DNA from: Pseudomonas sp. IAC-BECa141 | GTDB taxonomy: Bacteria > Pseudomonadota > Gammaproteobacteria > Pseudomonadales > Pseudomonadaceae | Assembly (NCBI RefSeq): GCF_020544405.1 | Contig: NZ_CP065410.1 | Location: 992,001 to 1,056,000, forward strand | DNA length: 64,000 nucleotides | Direction: 5' to 3' | In this document: positions 1 through 10,494 of the stretch, piece by piece | Layout of the letters: each line of letters begins with the position of its first letter | Position numbering within the stretch: position 1 is the stretch's first letter | Notes under the pieces: model-generated | Database searches by the model: none | What the model was told of the DNA's origin: nothing | What the model saw: only the letters and a program-made list of their open reading frames with translations | Program-made: the position numbers and the translations under genes

Positions 1-2
1 AA

Positions 3-263
3 CCGTGCAGCAGCTGTCAGGGCCGGGGCAAGCTGAAAACCCCGGAAACCATTTGCTACGAGATTTTCCGCGAGATCCTGCGTGAAGCCCGGGCCTATCA
101 GGCCGAGGGTTATCGGGTGCTGGCGAACCAGAAAGTGGTGGATCGCCTGCTCGATGAAGAGTCCGGTAACGTGGCCGAGCTTGAAGGTTTCATCGGGCGC
201 ACCATACGCTTTCAGGTGGAAACCATGTATTCCCAGGAACAATATGACGTGGTGCTGCTCTGA
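3..263 (+). CDS. rng: Ribonuclease G, C-terminal end (partial)
   Basis: The last 86 codons of an RNase E/G family endoribonuclease enter from the left edge. The fragment opens with Pro-Cys-Ser-Ser-Cys, the CxxC zinc-link motif of this family, continues with the helix around TPETICYEIFREI and ends with DVVLL. RNase G matures the 5' end of 16S rRNA and degrades some mRNAs in the cytoplasm. The catalytic S1 and DNase I-like domains lie outside the window. The next gene, yhdP, begins 75 bases downstream on the same strand, which is the order seen in other Pseudomonas. The identity rests on the CxxC motif, the tail and synteny. Confidence 0.9.
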   Translation, partial: PCSSCQGRGKLKTPETICYEIFREILREARAYQAEGYRVLANQKVVDRLLDEESGNVAELEGFIGRTIRFQVETMYSQEQYDVVLL

Positions 264-338
264 ATCCCTGCGTCACCCTTTTCCTGAAACGGCTGGCCTC
301 AGCTTTTTGCAGTATTTTTGCCATGGGAGCCAACTGAC

Positions 339-3300
339 ATGGAACGTCTGACACGCATTTTGGCCGCACTGACCCGCTGGGGTCTGGGCCTGTGCGCGTT
401 GGTTCTGGTATTGATGGCGTTGTACGTCAGTCTCGGCCGGGAACTCACGCCGCTGGTGGCCGAATACCGCGCGGATATCGAAGACAAGGCCAGTGCTGCC
501 CTGGGCATGCCGCTGCAGATCGGCGAGCTGGAAGGCAACTGGAGCGGATTTGCGCCGATCCTGCTGGCTCATGACGTGATGGTCGGCAGCGGCGCCAACG
601 CCTTGCGCCTGGATCGGGTGCGTGCGGTGCCGGATCTGTGGGCCAGTCTGCTGGCTCGCGAAGTGCGAATCGCCCACCTTGAACTCAATGGCCTGAAGAT
701 CAGCCTCAAGGAAGGCGAAGACGGAAAGTGGGCGCTGGAAGGCCTGCCGGTGCAGCAGGATCAGCCCATGGATCCCGAGCAACTGTTCAACCGCATGCAA
801 ATGATTCAGCAACTGTCGGTGCTCGACAGCCAGGTGACCTTGCAGCCGCGGGAACAGGCACCGCTGACCTTCACGTATGTCGGCCTCAATCTAAAAACTG
901 GCACCAGCCGCCAGCGCCTCGATGCGCGGTTGACCCTGCCGGACGGCCAGCCCGTGGCGCTGAGCCTGCGCACGCGGATTCGTGCGAACAACTGGCAGAA
1001 CAGCGAAGTGGAAGGTTATGTCAGCCTGCCGCAGAGCGACTGGTCGAAATGGCTGCCCGAGCGCCTGACCCAACAATGGAATTTCTCCGAGATCAAGGCC
1101 GGCGGGGAGCTGTGGGTTAACTGGCGCGAAGGGGCGTTGCAGAGTGCTGCGATCCGTCTCAATTCGCCGCAACTGACCGGCGCCTATGCCGAACGCAAGC
1201 CGATCCAGATCAACAATCTGGCGCTCAACGGCTACTTCCAGCGCGGTCCGGAGGGAGCCACTGTCACGCTTGATTCGCTGGCGATGAATTTCGGCGAAAC
1301 CCGTTGGGAATCGCATGTCCAGATCAAACAGACCGCTGCCACGGACAAGACTGAAGAGCTCTGGCATTTGCAGGCCGACCGGCTCGACCTGACGCCGATC
1401 ACGCCCTTGCTCAATGCCCTCGGCCCGTTGCCCGAAGGCTTCGCCACCGTGGTCGAGCGCCTGAAAGTGACCGGCGGTCTGCGCAACGTGCTGCTGGATT
1501 TCCGGCCGAACGCCACCGACGACAGCAAATTCAGCTTCGCCGCCAACCTTGATCAGGTCGGTTTCGACGCCTATCACGGCGCCCCGGCGGCCCGGAACGT
1601 CAGCGGCAGTCTCAGCGGCAACCTCGGCGGCGGCGAGCTGCGCATGGACAGCAAGGATTTCGTCCTGCACCTCGATCCGATTTTTGCCAAGCCGTGGCAA
1701 TACATTCAGGCCAACGCCCGATTGACCTGGAAGCTCGATAAAGAAGGTTTCACCCTGATCGCCCCCTACCTGAAGGTGCTCGGCGAGGAGGGCAAGATCG
1801 CTGGCGACTTCCTGATCCGCCTGCATTTCGATCACAGCCAGGAAGACTACATGGACCTGCGGGTCGGTCTGGTGGACGGCGACGGTCGTTATACCGCCAA
1901 GTACCTGCCGCAAGTCCTGAGCCCGGCACTCGACGAATGGCTGCGTACGGCGATTCTCAAGGGCGCAGTGGATCAAGGGTTCTTCCAGTATCAGGGCTCG
2001 CTGAACAAGAACGCCGGGGAAGCTGATCGCAGCATCAGTCTGTTCTTCAAGGTGCATGACGCCGAACTGGCGTTCCAGCCGGGCTGGCCGCATGTGAGCA
2101 AGGTCGACGGTGACGTGTTCATCGAAGACAGCGGCGTGCGTATTCTCGCCAGCAAGGGCCAGTTGCTCGACACTCAGGTCAGCGATGTCTTCGTCAATAT
2201 TCCCCATGTGCCGAGCGGCGAGCACAGCCATATGTTCCTCGACGGCACCTTTGCCGGCGGGCTGGGCGATGGCTTGAAGATTCTTCAGGAAGCGCCGATC
2301 GGCACCGCCGACACCTTCGCCGGCTGGGAAGGCGAGGGCGATCTGCAAGGTACGCTCAAGCTCGATGTGCCGTTGGCCAAGGGCGATCAGCCGAAAATCC
2401 TCGTCGATTTCAAAACTGCCAATGCGCAATTGAAACTGGCGGAGCCGAAGCTCGAACTGAGCCAGCTCAAGGGTGATTTCCGCTTCGACAGCGCCAAGGG
2501 CCTGAGCGGGCAGAACATCAGTGCCCGGGCCTTCGACAAACCGGTCACCGCGCAAATTTTCGCCGACGGCGGACCCGGCAAACTCAAGACCCGGGTGGCA
2601 GCGTCAGGGCAGGTCGAGGTCAAGAAACTCACCGACTGGCTGGGCGTGACTCAGCCGTTGCCGGTGTCCGGGACCCTTCCATATCAGCTGCAGGTGAATC
2701 TGGACGGTGCCGACAGCCAATTGATGGTCAGTTCCAGCATGAAGGGTGTGGCGGTGGATTTGCCGGCACCGTTCGGCATGGCCGCCGATGTCGGGCGTGA
2801 CACGGTGTTCCGCATGACGTTGCAGGGACAGGAGCGGCGTTACTGGGTCAATTACGATCAACTGGCCAACTTCACCTTCGCTGCGCCACCGGACAATTTT
2901 GCCGATGGCCGTGGCGAATTGTTCCTCGGCGCCGGCGAAGCGGTGTTGCCGGGTAACAAAGGTTTGCGGATACGCGGCGTGTTGTCCGAGCTGGACGTCA
3001 AACCCTGGCAGGATCTGCTGGACAAGTACGCTGGTCAGGATCCAGGCGGCAATGCCAAGCAGTTGCTCAGCAGCGCGGACTTCAAGATCGGCAAACTCAC
3101 GGCCTTCGGCACCACGCTGGATCAGGCGGCAGTGCAAGTGAATCGCAAGCCTGGCGCCTGGGCTCTGGCCCTCGACAGTCAACAGGCCAAAGGCACGGCC
3201 GGCATTCCCGACGCCAAGGGCGCGCCGATTGCGGTGAACCTGCAATACGTGCGGTTGCCGGCGCCGGACCCGACGGTGCAGGCCGACGAAAACGCGCCCG

Positions 3301-4142
3301 ATCCACTGGCTTCGGTCGATCCGAGCAAGATTCCGGCGCTGGATATCACCATCAATCAATTGTTCCTGGGCCAGGACCTGGTCGGTGGCTGGTCGCTCAA
3401 GGTTCGGCCGACCGCCAAGGGCATCGCCCTGAACAGCCTTGATCTGGGTCTCAAGGGCATTCTCTTGCAGGGCAGCGGTGGCTGGGAAGGTGCGCCCGGT
3501 GCCACGACCAGTTGGTACAAGGGGCGGATCGGCGGCAAGAACCTCGCCGATGTGCTCAAGGGCTGGGGTTTTGCGCCGAGCGTGACCAGCGAAGAATTCC
3601 ACATGGATGTCGATGGCCGATGGCCGGGTTCGCCGGCGTGGCTGGCGACCAAACGTTTCTCCGGCACCCTCGATGCGTCGTTGAACAAAGGTCAGTTTGT
3701 CGAAGTGGAGGGCGGGGCTCAGGCATTGCGCGTATTCGGTCTGCTCAACTTCAACTCCATTGGCCGGCGTTTGCGTCTCGACTTCTCCGATCTGTTCGGC
3801 AAAGGCTTGAGCTATGACCGGGTGAAGGGATTGTTGGAGGCGACCAACGGCGTCTATGTCACGAAAGAGCCGATCAAGTTGACCGGCCCTTCGAGCAACC
3901 TGGAACTGGATGGCACGCTGGATCTGGTGGGCGACAAAGTGGATGCCAAATTGCTGGTGACGTTGCCGGTGACCAACAACCTGCCGATTGCCGCGCTGAT
4001 TGTCGGCGCGCCGGCAGTCGGCGGTGCCTTGTTCCTGATCGACAAGCTGATCGGCGATCGCGTGGCGCGCTTCGCCAGCGTCAAATACACCGTCAAAGGG
4101 CCTTGGAAAGAGCCGAAAATCACCTTCGACAAGCCTTTTTGA
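339..4142 (+). CDS. yhdP: YhdP family AsmA-like envelope protein
   Basis: A 1267-residue protein with one N-terminal membrane segment (about residues 9-30) and a very long periplasmic part. The length and the repeated beta-strand pattern fit the AsmA-like YhdP/TamB class, which bridges inner and outer membrane and carries phospholipids outward. The C-terminal part (KGLLEATNGVYVTKEPIKLTG and the hydrophobic NNLPIAALIVGAPAVGGALF stretch) is typical of YhdP. The start at 339 is chosen over an in-frame ATG 21 bases upstream because GGGAG sits at a good distance and the protein then begins MERLTRIL, directly before the membrane helix. Lipid transport is known for enterobacterial YhdP and is inferred here. 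Confidence 0.9.
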   Translation: MERLTRILAALTRWGLGLCALVLVLMALYVSLGRELTPLVAEYRADIEDKASAALGMPLQIGELEGNWSGFAPILLAHDVMVGSGANALRLDRVRAVPDLWASLLAREVRIAHLELNGLKISLKEGEDGKWALEGLPVQQDQPMDPEQLFNRMQMIQQLSVLDSQVTLQPREQAPLTFTYVGLNLKTGTSRQRLDARLTLPDGQPVALSLRTRIRANNWQNSEVEGYVSLPQSDWSKWLPERLTQQWNFSEIKAGGELWVNWREGALQSAAIRLNSPQLTGAYAERKPIQINNLALNGYFQRGPEGATVTLDSLAMNFGETRWESHVQIKQTAATDKTEELWHLQADRLDLTPITPLLNALGPLPEGFATVVERLKVTGGLRNVLLDFRPNATDDSKFSFAANLDQVGFDAYHGAPAARNVSGSLSGNLGGGELRMDSKDFVLHLDPIFAKPWQYIQANARLTWKLDKEGFTLIAPYLKVLGEEGKIAGDFLIRLHFDHSQEDYMDLRVGLVDGDGRYTAKYLPQVLSPALDEWLRTAILKGAVDQGFFQYQGSLNKNAGEADRSISLFFKVHDAELAFQPGWPHVSKVDGDVFIEDSGVRILASKGQLLDTQVSDVFVNIPHVPSGEHSHMFLDGTFAGGLGDGLKILQEAPIGTADTFAGWEGEGDLQGTLKLDVPLAKGDQPKILVDFKTANAQLKLAEPKLELSQLKGDFRFDSAKGLSGQNISARAFDKPVTAQIFADGGPGKLKTRVAASGQVEVKKLTDWLGVTQPLPVSGTLPYQLQVNLDGADSQLMVSSSMKGVAVDLPAPFGMAADVGRDTVFRMTLQGQERRYWVNYDQLANFTFAAPPDNFADGRGELFLGAGEAVLPGNKGLRIRGVLSELDVKPWQDLLDKYAGQDPGGNAKQLLSSADFKIGKLTAFGTTLDQAAVQVNRKPGAWALALDSQQAKGTAGIPDAKGAPIAVNLQYVRLPAPDPTVQADENAPDPLASVDPSKIPALDITINQLFLGQDLVGGWSLKVRPTAKGIALNSLDLGLKGILLQGSGGWEGAPGATTSWYKGRIGGKNLADVLKGWGFAPSVTSEEFHMDVDGRWPGSPAWLATKRFSGTLDASLNKGQFVEVEGGAQALRVFGLLNFNSIGRRLRLDFSDLFGKGLSYDRVKGLLEATNGVYVTKEPIKLTGPSSNLELDGTLDLVGDKVDAKLLVTLPVTNNLPIAALIVGAPAVGGALFLIDKLIGDRVARFASVKYTVKGPWKEPKITFDKPF

Positions 4143-4200
4143 ACAGCCACCCTCTGAACCGATGGAGTAGCATGGCCGCATATCTCTTGCGGAGTGCGCC

Positions 4201-5061
4201 ATGTCTTTAGCGGTGATTCAAATGGTCAGCCAAAGCGATGTGCTGGCCAATCTGCGCGATGCCCGACGTTTGCTCGAACAAGCAGCCAGTGCCGGCGCGA
4301 AGCTGGCCGTGCTGCCGGAAAATTTCGCGGCCATGGGGCGTCGCGACATCGCCGATATCGGCCGGGCCGAAGCGCTTGGCGATGGCCCGATCCTGCCGTG
4401 GTTGAAACAGACCGCCCGCGACCTCAGGTTATGGATTGTGGCCGGCACCTTGCCGTTGCCGCCAATGGGGCAGCCTGAGGCCAAGTCCCATGCCTGCTCG
4501 TTGCTGGTGAACGATCAGGGTGAAATCGTTGCCCGCTATGACAAGTTGCACCTGTTCGATGTTGACGTAGCGGACAATCGCGGCCGTTACCGCGAATCCG
4601 ATGACTATGCTTATGGCAGTGGCGTGGTGGTCGCGGATACGCCGGTCGGGCGATTGGGTCTGACGGTGTGTTACGACCTGCGCTTCCCGGAGCTGTACAG
4701 CGAATTGCGCGCTGCCGGGGCTGAACTGATTACCGCACCGTCGGCTTTCACCGCTGTGACGGGGGCGGCGCACTGGGATGTGCTGATCCGCGCGCGGGCC
4801 ATTGAAACCCAGTGCTATGTGCTGGCGGCCGCTCAGGGCGGAACGCATCCGGGGCCGCGTGAAACCTTTGGCCACGGGGCGATTGTCGATCCGTGGGGGC
4901 GCGTGCTGGCGCAACAGGAACGAGGCGAAGCCGTGCTGTTGGCCGAGCGCGACAGCAGTGAACAAGCGTCCATCCGGGCGCGAATGCCGGTGACGGGTCA
5001 TCGGCGGTTTTTTTCGCAGGGCGCACAGCGACCTGCTTCAGAACACGAATTTAAGGCGTAA
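4201..5061 (+). CDS. Carbon-nitrogen hydrolase (nitrilase/Nit superfamily)
   Basis: A 286-residue member of the nitrilase superfamily. The catalytic triad is visible: Glu in LPENFA (about residue 40), Lys in [11 protein letters not shown] (about 113) and Cys in [11 protein letters not shown] (about 155). The Nit branch removes the amide from deaminated glutathione (dGSH amidase), and YDLRFPELY after the cysteine is characteristic of it. It follows yhdP by 58 bases and precedes tldD by 5, so it probably belongs to the same transcription unit. The exact substrate is inferred from the family, not shown by the sequence. Confidence 0.88.
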   Translation: MSLAVIQMVSQSDVLANLRDARRLLEQAASAGAKLAVLPENFAAMGRRDIADIGRAEALGDGPILPWLKQTARDLRLWIVAGTLPLPPMGQPEAKSHACSLLVNDQGEIVARYDKLHLFDVDVADNRGRYRESDDYAYGSGVVVADTPVGRLGLTVCYDLRFPELYSELRAAGAELITAPSAFTAVTGAAHWDVLIRARAIETQCYVLAAAQGGTHPGPRETFGHGAIVDPWGRVLAQQERGEAVLLAERDSSEQASIRARMPVTGHRRFFSQGAQRPASEHEFKA

Positions 5062-5066
5062 AACCT

Positions 5067-6509
5067 ATGAGCGAGTTGTTGTCCTCAGTCAGTGATCACC
5101 TGTTGGCGCCCGGCGGCGTGACGATCGAGAGTCTGCAAGGCGTACTCGGTGATCTGGCGGGCCCAGGCATCGATGCGGCCGACCTGTATTTCCAGGGGCA
5201 GATTTCCGAGTCCTGGTCGCTGGAAGACGGCATCGTCAAGGAAGGCAGTTTCAACCTCGACCAGGGTGTCGGCGTGCGTGCGCAGTCCGGTGAGAAAACC
5301 GGTTTCGCCTACAGTAACGCGATCACCCTCGAAGCCCTCGGCGCAGCGGCCCGTGCGGCCCGTTCGATTTCCCGCGCCGGGCAGAACGGCACGGTGCAGG
5401 CGTTCAGCGCCCAGGACGTCGCCCAGCTGTATGCGCCGGATAATCCGCTGGAAGTGCTCAGCCGCGCTGAAAAAGTTGACCTGCTCAAGCGCATCGACGT
5501 GGCGACCCGCGCCCTAGACCCGCGTATCCAGCAGGTGAGCGTAAGCATGGCCGGGGTCTGGGAACGTATTCTGGTGGCTTCGACCGACGGTGGCCTGGCT
5601 GCCGATGTGCGTCCGCTGGTGCGTTTCAACGTCAGCGTGATCGTCGAGCAGAACGGTCGTCGCGAGCGTGGCGGCCACGGCGGCGGTGGGCGTACCGACT
5701 ACCGTTATTTCCTCGCCGAAGACCGCGCCATGGGCTATGCCCGTGAAGCGTTGCGTCAGGCGCTGGTGAATCTGGAAGCGATTCCGGCACCCGCCGGCAC
5801 ATTGCCGGTTGTTCTGGGCTCGGGCTGGTCCGGCGTGCTGCTGCACGAAGCGGTGGGTCACGGTCTGGAAGGCGACTTCAACCGCAAGGGCAGTTCGGCC
5901 TACAGCGGTCGCATGGGTGAAATGGTTGCCTCGAAACTTTGCACCATCGTCGATGACGGCACGTTGGCCGGTCGTCGCGGTTCCCTGAGCGTCGACGACG
6001 AAGGCACCCCGACCGAGTGCACCACGCTGATCGAAAACGGCGTACTCAAGGGCTACATGCAGGACAAGCTCAATGCGCGGCTGATGGGCGTGGCCCGCAC
6101 CGGTAACGGTCGCCGTGAATCCTACGCGCACCTGCCGATGCCGCGGATGACCAACACATACATGCTCGGCGGCCAGAGCGATCCGGCGGAAATCATCGCC
6201 TCGGTGAAGAAGGGTATCTACTGCGCCAACCTCGGCGGCGGTCAAGTCGACATCACCAGCGGCAAGTTCGTGTTCTCCACCAGCGAGGCTTACCTGATCG
6301 AGGATGGCAAGATCACCGCACCGGTTAAAGGCGCAACGTTGATCGGCAACGGTCCGGAAGCGATGAGCCGGGTGTCGATGGTCGGTAACGATCTGGCGCT
6401 GGACAGCGGTGTGGGGACTTGCGGCAAGGACGGCCAGTCGGTGCCGGTAGGTGTCGGTCAGCCGACGCTGAAGATCGATGCGATCACCGTGGGTGGCACG
6501 GGCGCGTAA
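5067..6509 (+). CDS. tldD: Metalloprotease TldD
   Basis: A 480-residue TldD subunit of the TldD/TldE (PmbA) protease. The zinc-binding HExxxH motif is present as HEAVGH starting at residue 260, and the following [17 protein letters not shown] stretch is strongly conserved in the family. TldD and PmbA form a heterodimer that degrades unfolded peptides, takes part in maturation of modified peptides such as microcin B17, and acts on the CcdA antitoxin in E. coli. The partner pmbA lies 0.7 kb downstream, separated by the convergent darP gene. TldD carries the catalytic metal site. Confidence 0.95.
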   Translation: MSELLSSVSDHLLAPGGVTIESLQGVLGDLAGPGIDAADLYFQGQISESWSLEDGIVKEGSFNLDQGVGVRAQSGEKTGFAYSNAITLEALGAAARAARSISRAGQNGTVQAFSAQDVAQLYAPDNPLEVLSRAEKVDLLKRIDVATRALDPRIQQVSVSMAGVWERILVASTDGGLAADVRPLVRFNVSVIVEQNGRRERGGHGGGGRTDYRYFLAEDRAMGYAREALRQALVNLEAIPAPAGTLPVVLGSGWSGVLLHEAVGHGLEGDFNRKGSSAYSGRMGEMVASKLCTIVDDGTLAGRRGSLSVDDEGTPTECTTLIENGVLKGYMQDKLNARLMGVARTGNGRRESYAHLPMPRMTNTYMLGGQSDPAEIIASVKKGIYCANLGGGQVDITSGKFVFSTSEAYLIEDGKITAPVKGATLIGNGPEAMSRVSMVGNDLALDSGVGTCGKDGQSVPVGVGQPTLKIDAITVGGTGA

Positions 6510-6560
6510 GAAGGGATGGAGCTTCGGGTGGCGCGCAGTGCGGCCACCCGGTGGCGAATA

Positions 6561-7085
6561 TCAACGCAGACCGCGTTGAGTCTCGTCCAGCTCACGGATG
6601 TACTTGAAGATTTTACGGCTCGAGGCAGGAGGCTTGTTATGCGCTACCTCGTGCTGAGCCTGACGGATCAGGGAGCGCAGTTGCTGGCGGTCGGCGTCCG
6701 GGTACTCGACGACGAATTTCTCCAGCACGGCATCGTCACCGGCGATCAGGCGGTCACGCCAGCGTTCGAGGTTGTGGAACCGCTCGTTGTACTGACGGGT
6801 AGAGGCATCGAGTTGATCGAGCAGCTCAAGGATCGCGGTGGTGTCCTGATCGCGCATGAGTTTGCCGATGAACTGCAAATGCCGTTTACGTGCAATGTGC
6901 GCAACGTGTTTGGGCGCATCGGCCAGAGCCCGGCGCAGGGCGTCGGTCAGTGGCAGTTTGGCCAGCCGGTCCGGCTTGAGTGTCGTAAGGCGCTCGCCAA
7001 GGTCAACCAGAGCATGCAGCTCGCGTTTGACCTGGGATTTGCTTTTTTCTCCCGTATCGAGGGAGTCGTCGTAAGAATCAACCAT
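6561..7085 (-). CDS. darP: Ribosome-associated protein DarP (YjgA)
   Basis: A 174-residue, charged, helical protein of the YjgA/DUF615 family, which binds late 50S ribosomal subunit precursors. Typical family segments are [20 protein letters not shown] near the start and [19 protein letters not shown] at the end. The frame stays open upstream, but ATG 7085 gives the normal family length. The gene sits on the opposite strand between tldD and pmbA, an arrangement conserved in Pseudomonas. A 7-bp stem (6526-6532 with 6543-6549) lies between its end and tldD but has no T-tract. Confidence 0.92.
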   Translation of the reverse strand: MVDSYDDSLDTGEKSKSQVKRELHALVDLGERLTTLKPDRLAKLPLTDALRRALADAPKHVAHIARKRHLQFIGKLMRDQDTTAILELLDQLDASTRQYNERFHNLERWRDRLIAGDDAVLEKFVVEYPDADRQQLRSLIRQAQHEVAHNKPPASSRKIFKYIRELDETQRGLR

Positions 7086-7193
7086 GGTGGCAGTCCGCAA
7101 AGAAACGCCGCCATGATAACCAGTCGGGGGCCGCTTGTCCGGCCCGGTCGCTCGAAGGCCCCAGCCGAAAGCAGAATTTGAGTGGAGATGAGC

Positions 7194-8540
7194 ATGAGTG
7201 CAGTTGAAAGCGTCGGCCCACAGGCATTGCCGGCACTGCAGGAACAGGTCGAGCAGATCATCGCCGAAGCCAAGCGTCAGGGCGCCAGTGCCTGCGAAGT
7301 GGCGGTGTCGCTGGAGCAGGGACTGTCCACGTCGGTGCGTCAACGTGAAGTCGAGACGGTCGAGTTCAACCGTGATCAGGGCTTTGGCATCACCTTGTAC
7401 GTCGGTCAGCGCAAAGGCTCGGCCAGCACCTCCGCCACCGGGCCGGATGCGATTCGCGAGACCGTCGCTGCAGCGCTGGCGATTGCCAAGCACACCTCCG
7501 AAGACGAAGCCTCCGGGCTGGCCGATGCCGCGCTGATGGCCAGGGATATTCAGGATTTCGATCTGTTCCACGAATGGGACATCACCCCGGAGCAGGCCAT
7601 CGAGAAAGCGCTGCTCTGCGAAGCCGCCGCGTTCGATGCCGATGCCCGCATCAAGAATGCCGATGGCACCACGTTGAGCACTCATCAGGGCTGCCGCGTG
7701 TACGGCAACAGCCATGGTTTCATCGGTGGTTATGCCTCGACCCGACACAGCCTGAGCTGTGTGATGATCGCCGAGGCCGATGGCCAGATGCAGCGCGATT
7801 ACTGGTATGACGTGAACCGTCAGGGCAGTTTGCTGACGGATCCGGTGAGCATTGGCCAGCGTGCGGCACAACGGGCGGCGAGCCGTCTGGGCGCGCGTCC
7901 GGTACCGACCTGCGAAGTGCCGGTTTTGTTTTCAGCGGAACTGGCAGGTGGATTGTTCGGCAGCTTCCTGTCGGCGATTTCCGGCGGCAGTCTGTACCGC
8001 AAATCGTCGTTCCTTGAAGGCACCCTGGGGCATAAGCTGTTCCCGGAATGGCTGACCATCGACGAGCGCCCGCACCTGATGCGTGCCATGGGCAGTGCAT
8101 CGTACGACGGTGACGGTCTGGCGACCTATGCCAAGCCGTTCGTCGAAAAGGGTGAGTTGGTCTCGTACATCCTCGGCACCTATTCGGGTCGCAAACTCGG
8201 CATGCCGAGTACCGCCAACGCCGGCGGCGTGCATAACCTGTTCGTCACTCATGGCGATGAAGACCAGGCGGCCTTGCTGCTGCGTATGGGGCGCGGGTTG
8301 CTGGTCACCGAGTTGATGGGCCATGGTCTGAACATGGTGACCGGTGATTACTCGCGCGGTGCGGCGGGTTTCTGGGTCGAGAACGGTGAAATCCAGTTTG
8401 CGGTGCAGGAAGTGACCATCGCCGGCAACATGCGCGACATGTTCAAGCAGATCGTCGCCGTTGGTAACGATCTGGAACTGCGGAGCAATATTCGCACCGG
8501 CTCGGTGTTGATCGAGAAGATGACTGTGGCGGGTAGCTAA
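7194..8540 (+). CDS. pmbA: Metalloprotease subunit PmbA (TldE)
   Basis: A 448-residue TldE/PmbA protein, partner of TldD in the peptide-degrading heterodimer. It lacks HExxxH, as expected, because TldD supplies the metal site. Family features include the C-terminal [22 protein letters not shown] region and [19 protein letters not shown] at 7182 and an ATG at 7188 lie in frame upstream, but GGAG at 7184-7187 is spaced correctly for ATG 7194 (MSAVESVGP). A strong rho-independent terminator follows at 8558-8596. Confidence 0.95.
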   Translation: MSAVESVGPQALPALQEQVEQIIAEAKRQGASACEVAVSLEQGLSTSVRQREVETVEFNRDQGFGITLYVGQRKGSASTSATGPDAIRETVAAALAIAKHTSEDEASGLADAALMARDIQDFDLFHEWDITPEQAIEKALLCEAAAFDADARIKNADGTTLSTHQGCRVYGNSHGFIGGYASTRHSLSCVMIAEADGQMQRDYWYDVNRQGSLLTDPVSIGQRAAQRAASRLGARPVPTCEVPVLFSAELAGGLFGSFLSAISGGSLYRKSSFLEGTLGHKLFPEWLTIDERPHLMRAMGSASYDGDGLATYAKPFVEKGELVSYILGTYSGRKLGMPSTANAGGVHNLFVTHGDEDQAALLLRMGRGLLVTELMGHGLNMVTGDYSRGAAGFWVENGEIQFAVQEVTIAGNMRDMFKQIVAVGNDLELRSNIRTGSVLIEKMTVAGS

Positions 8541-8557
8541 ACCCCAGACAGGTACAC

Positions 8558-8596
8558 AAAAGGCGCGCCACCCGACCGGGCGGCGCGCCTTTTTTG
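8558..8596 (+). terminator. Rho-independent terminator after pmbA
   Basis: A GC-rich stem (AAAGGCGCGCC paired with GGCGCGCCTTT) around a short loop is followed directly by a run of T. It closes the pmbA transcript and insulates the Fur-controlled fagA operon. Confidence 0.92.
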
Positions 8597-8667
8597 TGTC
8601 CGCAAGTTTTTCCGGGCTCATGAGGGGAACAAAAAAGCTGCCCTTGTTTTGGTTCTTATTATCATCT

Positions 8668-8686
8668 AATAATAAATCTCATTATC
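8668..8686 (+). promoter_or_regulatory. Predicted Fur box upstream of fagA
   Basis: The 19-mer here matches the classical Fur consensus GATAATGATAATCATTATC at 14 of 19 positions by direct comparison. It lies in an AT-rich stretch (8655-8686) 16 bases before the fagA start. In P. aeruginosa the equivalent fagA-fumC1-orfX-sodA operon is Fur-repressed, which agrees with this site. Confidence 0.85.
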
Positions 8687-8702
8687 GGATGAGCCCCGGA
8701 TC

Positions 8703-9110
8703 ATGAGTTCTGCCTTGCACGAGCAGCCGTACCTTGAAAGCTGGCGCTGGATGAGTCGCCAGATCCGTTGCGCGATGGATCCCGATGAACCTCGTCTGAT
8801 CGAACACTACCTGGCCGAAGGCCGATATCTGGCCTGTTGCACAGCGACCTCACCCTGGACGGTCGCTGAAACCTCTTTCCGTCTGCTGCTCGATACGGCC
8901 ACCGACATCGCGCTGCCGTGGCATTGGCGCAGCTTCTGTCTCGATCAAGCCTGGCGCCCGCTGCGTGAAATGGAACGCCTCTCAATGTGCAAATGCCGGC
9001 TCAAACGCTGGCAAAGCTACACCTGGCAGCTCGCCACCTGCGAGTTGCAACCCTCGATTCCTCTCATTGAATTAGTCCAAGGATTTAGCGATGACCAAGA
9101 CACGTATTGA
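8703..9110 (+). CDS. fagA: FagA, Fur-associated protein
   Basis: A 135-residue protein recognised as FagA, the first gene of the iron-regulated fagA-fumC-orf-sodA operon of Pseudomonas. It contains several Cys and Trp residues (YLACCTATSPW, MCKCRLKRWQSYTW). No enzymatic domain is recognisable and the biochemical role is unknown. It begins 16 bases after the Fur box and its last 20 bases overlap the start of fumC, indicating co-transcription and probably translational coupling. Recognition rests on context and overall sequence. Confidence 0.88.
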   Translation: MSSALHEQPYLESWRWMSRQIRCAMDPDEPRLIEHYLAEGRYLACCTATSPWTVAETSFRLLLDTATDIALPWHWRSFCLDQAWRPLREMERLSMCKCRLKRWQSYTWQLATCELQPSIPLIELVQGFSDDQDTY

Positions 9111-10467
9111 GCGCGACAGCATGGGCGAACTGCAGGTGCCGGTGGACGCTCTCTACGGCGCGCAGACCCAGCGTGCAGTGGATAACTTCCCGATCAGCGG
9201 CAAGCCGATGCCGACCCAGTTCATCCGTTCCCTTATTCTGGCGAAAGCGGCCGCCGCCCGCGCCAACGTCGAACTCAACCAGATCAGCGCCGCGCAAGGC
9301 AAAGCCATCAGCGATGCCGCTCAAGCACTGCTGGAAGGCGACTTCATGCAGCATTTCCCGGTGGATATCTTCCAGACCGGCTCCGGCACCAGCTCCAACA
9401 TGAACGCCAACGAAGTGATCGCCACCCTGGCCAGCCGCCTGCTCGAAGAACCGGTGAACCCCAACGATCACGTCAACTGCGGGCAGAGCAGCAACGACAT
9501 CATCCCGACCACCATCCACGTCAGCGCCGCGTTAGCCCTGCACGAACAATTGCTGCCGGCGCTGCTTCATCTGGTGCAAGTGATCGAGCGCAAGTCCGGG
9601 CAAGTCCATCATCACGTCAAGACTGGCCGCACCCACTTGATGGACGCGATGCCGGTGCGCATGAGTCAGGTACTCAACGGTTGGGCACAGCAGCTCAAGG
9701 CCAATATCGGTCATCTGCAGGATTTGCTGCCAAGCCTGCAATCTCTGGCCCAGGGCGGCACGGCGGTCGGCACCGGGATCAATGCGCATCCGGAGTTCGC
9801 AGCGCGTTTCAGCCGCCAGTTGAGCCTGTTGACCAACGTCCAGTTCACGCCGGGCAAGGATCTGTTCGCCCTGATCGGCTCGCAGGACACCGCCGTAGCT
9901 GTGTCGGGTCAGCTCAAGGCTACTGCCGTGTCGCTGATGAAAATCGCCAACGACCTGCGCTGGATGAATTCCGGCCCGCTCGCCGGCCTCGGTGAAATCG
10001 AGCTGGAGGGTTTGCAACCGGGGTCGTCGATCATGCCGGGCAAGGTCAATCCAGTAATTCCTGAAGCTACCGCCATGGTCGCCGCGCAAGTGATCGGCAA
10101 CGATTCGGTGATCACCATCGCCGGTCAGTCGGGCAATTTCGAATTGAACGTGATGCTGCCGATCATCGCCCAGAACCTGTTGAGCAGCATCGAGTTGCTG
10201 GCCAACTCCAGCCGTCTGCTGGCCGACAAGGCCATCGCCAGCTTCAAGGTCAACGAGTCGCGGCTCAAGGAAGCGCTGTCGCACAACCCGATTCTGGTGA
10301 CCGCGCTCAACCCGATCATCGGTTACCAGAAAGCCGCCGAAATCGCCAAGCAGGCCTACAAACAGGGCCGTCCGGTGATCGACGTCGCGCTGGAACACAC
10401 CGACCTGTCGCGCAGCCAACTGGAAGAGTTGCTCAATCCCGAGAAACTCACCGCCGGCGGCGTGTAA
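9091..10467 (+). CDS. fumC: Class II fumarate hydratase
   Basis: A 458-residue iron-independent fumarase. The superfamily signature GSSIMPGKVNP is present at about residues 310-320, with TGRTHLMDAMPVRM and the N-terminal GELQVPVDALYGAQTQRA. It interconverts fumarate and malate in the citric acid cycle in the cytoplasm. Because it needs no iron-sulfur cluster, it can replace the class I enzyme under iron limitation or oxidative stress, which explains its place behind a Fur box and with Mn-SOD. The Shine-Dalgarno AAGGA lies inside the end of fagA. Confidence 0.97.
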   Translation: MTKTRIERDSMGELQVPVDALYGAQTQRAVDNFPISGKPMPTQFIRSLILAKAAAARANVELNQISAAQGKAISDAAQALLEGDFMQHFPVDIFQTGSGTSSNMNANEVIATLASRLLEEPVNPNDHVNCGQSSNDIIPTTIHVSAALALHEQLLPALLHLVQVIERKSGQVHHHVKTGRTHLMDAMPVRMSQVLNGWAQQLKANIGHLQDLLPSLQSLAQGGTAVGTGINAHPEFAARFSRQLSLLTNVQFTPGKDLFALIGSQDTAVAVSGQLKATAVSLMKIANDLRWMNSGPLAGLGEIELEGLQPGSSIMPGKVNPVIPEATAMVAAQVIGNDSVITIAGQSGNFELNVMLPIIAQNLLSSIELLANSSRLLADKAIASFKVNESRLKEALSHNPILVTALNPIIGYQKAAEIAKQAYKQGRPVIDVALEHTDLSRSQLEELLNPEKLTAGGV

Positions 10468-10494
10468 GCACCGCAACCGCTTTGGAGGTTCACC

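Noticed and set aside
891..4202. Long open frames on the minus strand opposite yhdP (554 and 532 codons)
   Set aside because: They mirror a high-GC real gene, have no recognisable domains and no ribosome-binding sites. Third-position GC bias creates such frames in Pseudomonas.
6526..6549. Stem GGGTGGC/GCCACCC between tldD and darP as a terminator
   Set aside because: Seven base pairs and no T-tract on either strand.
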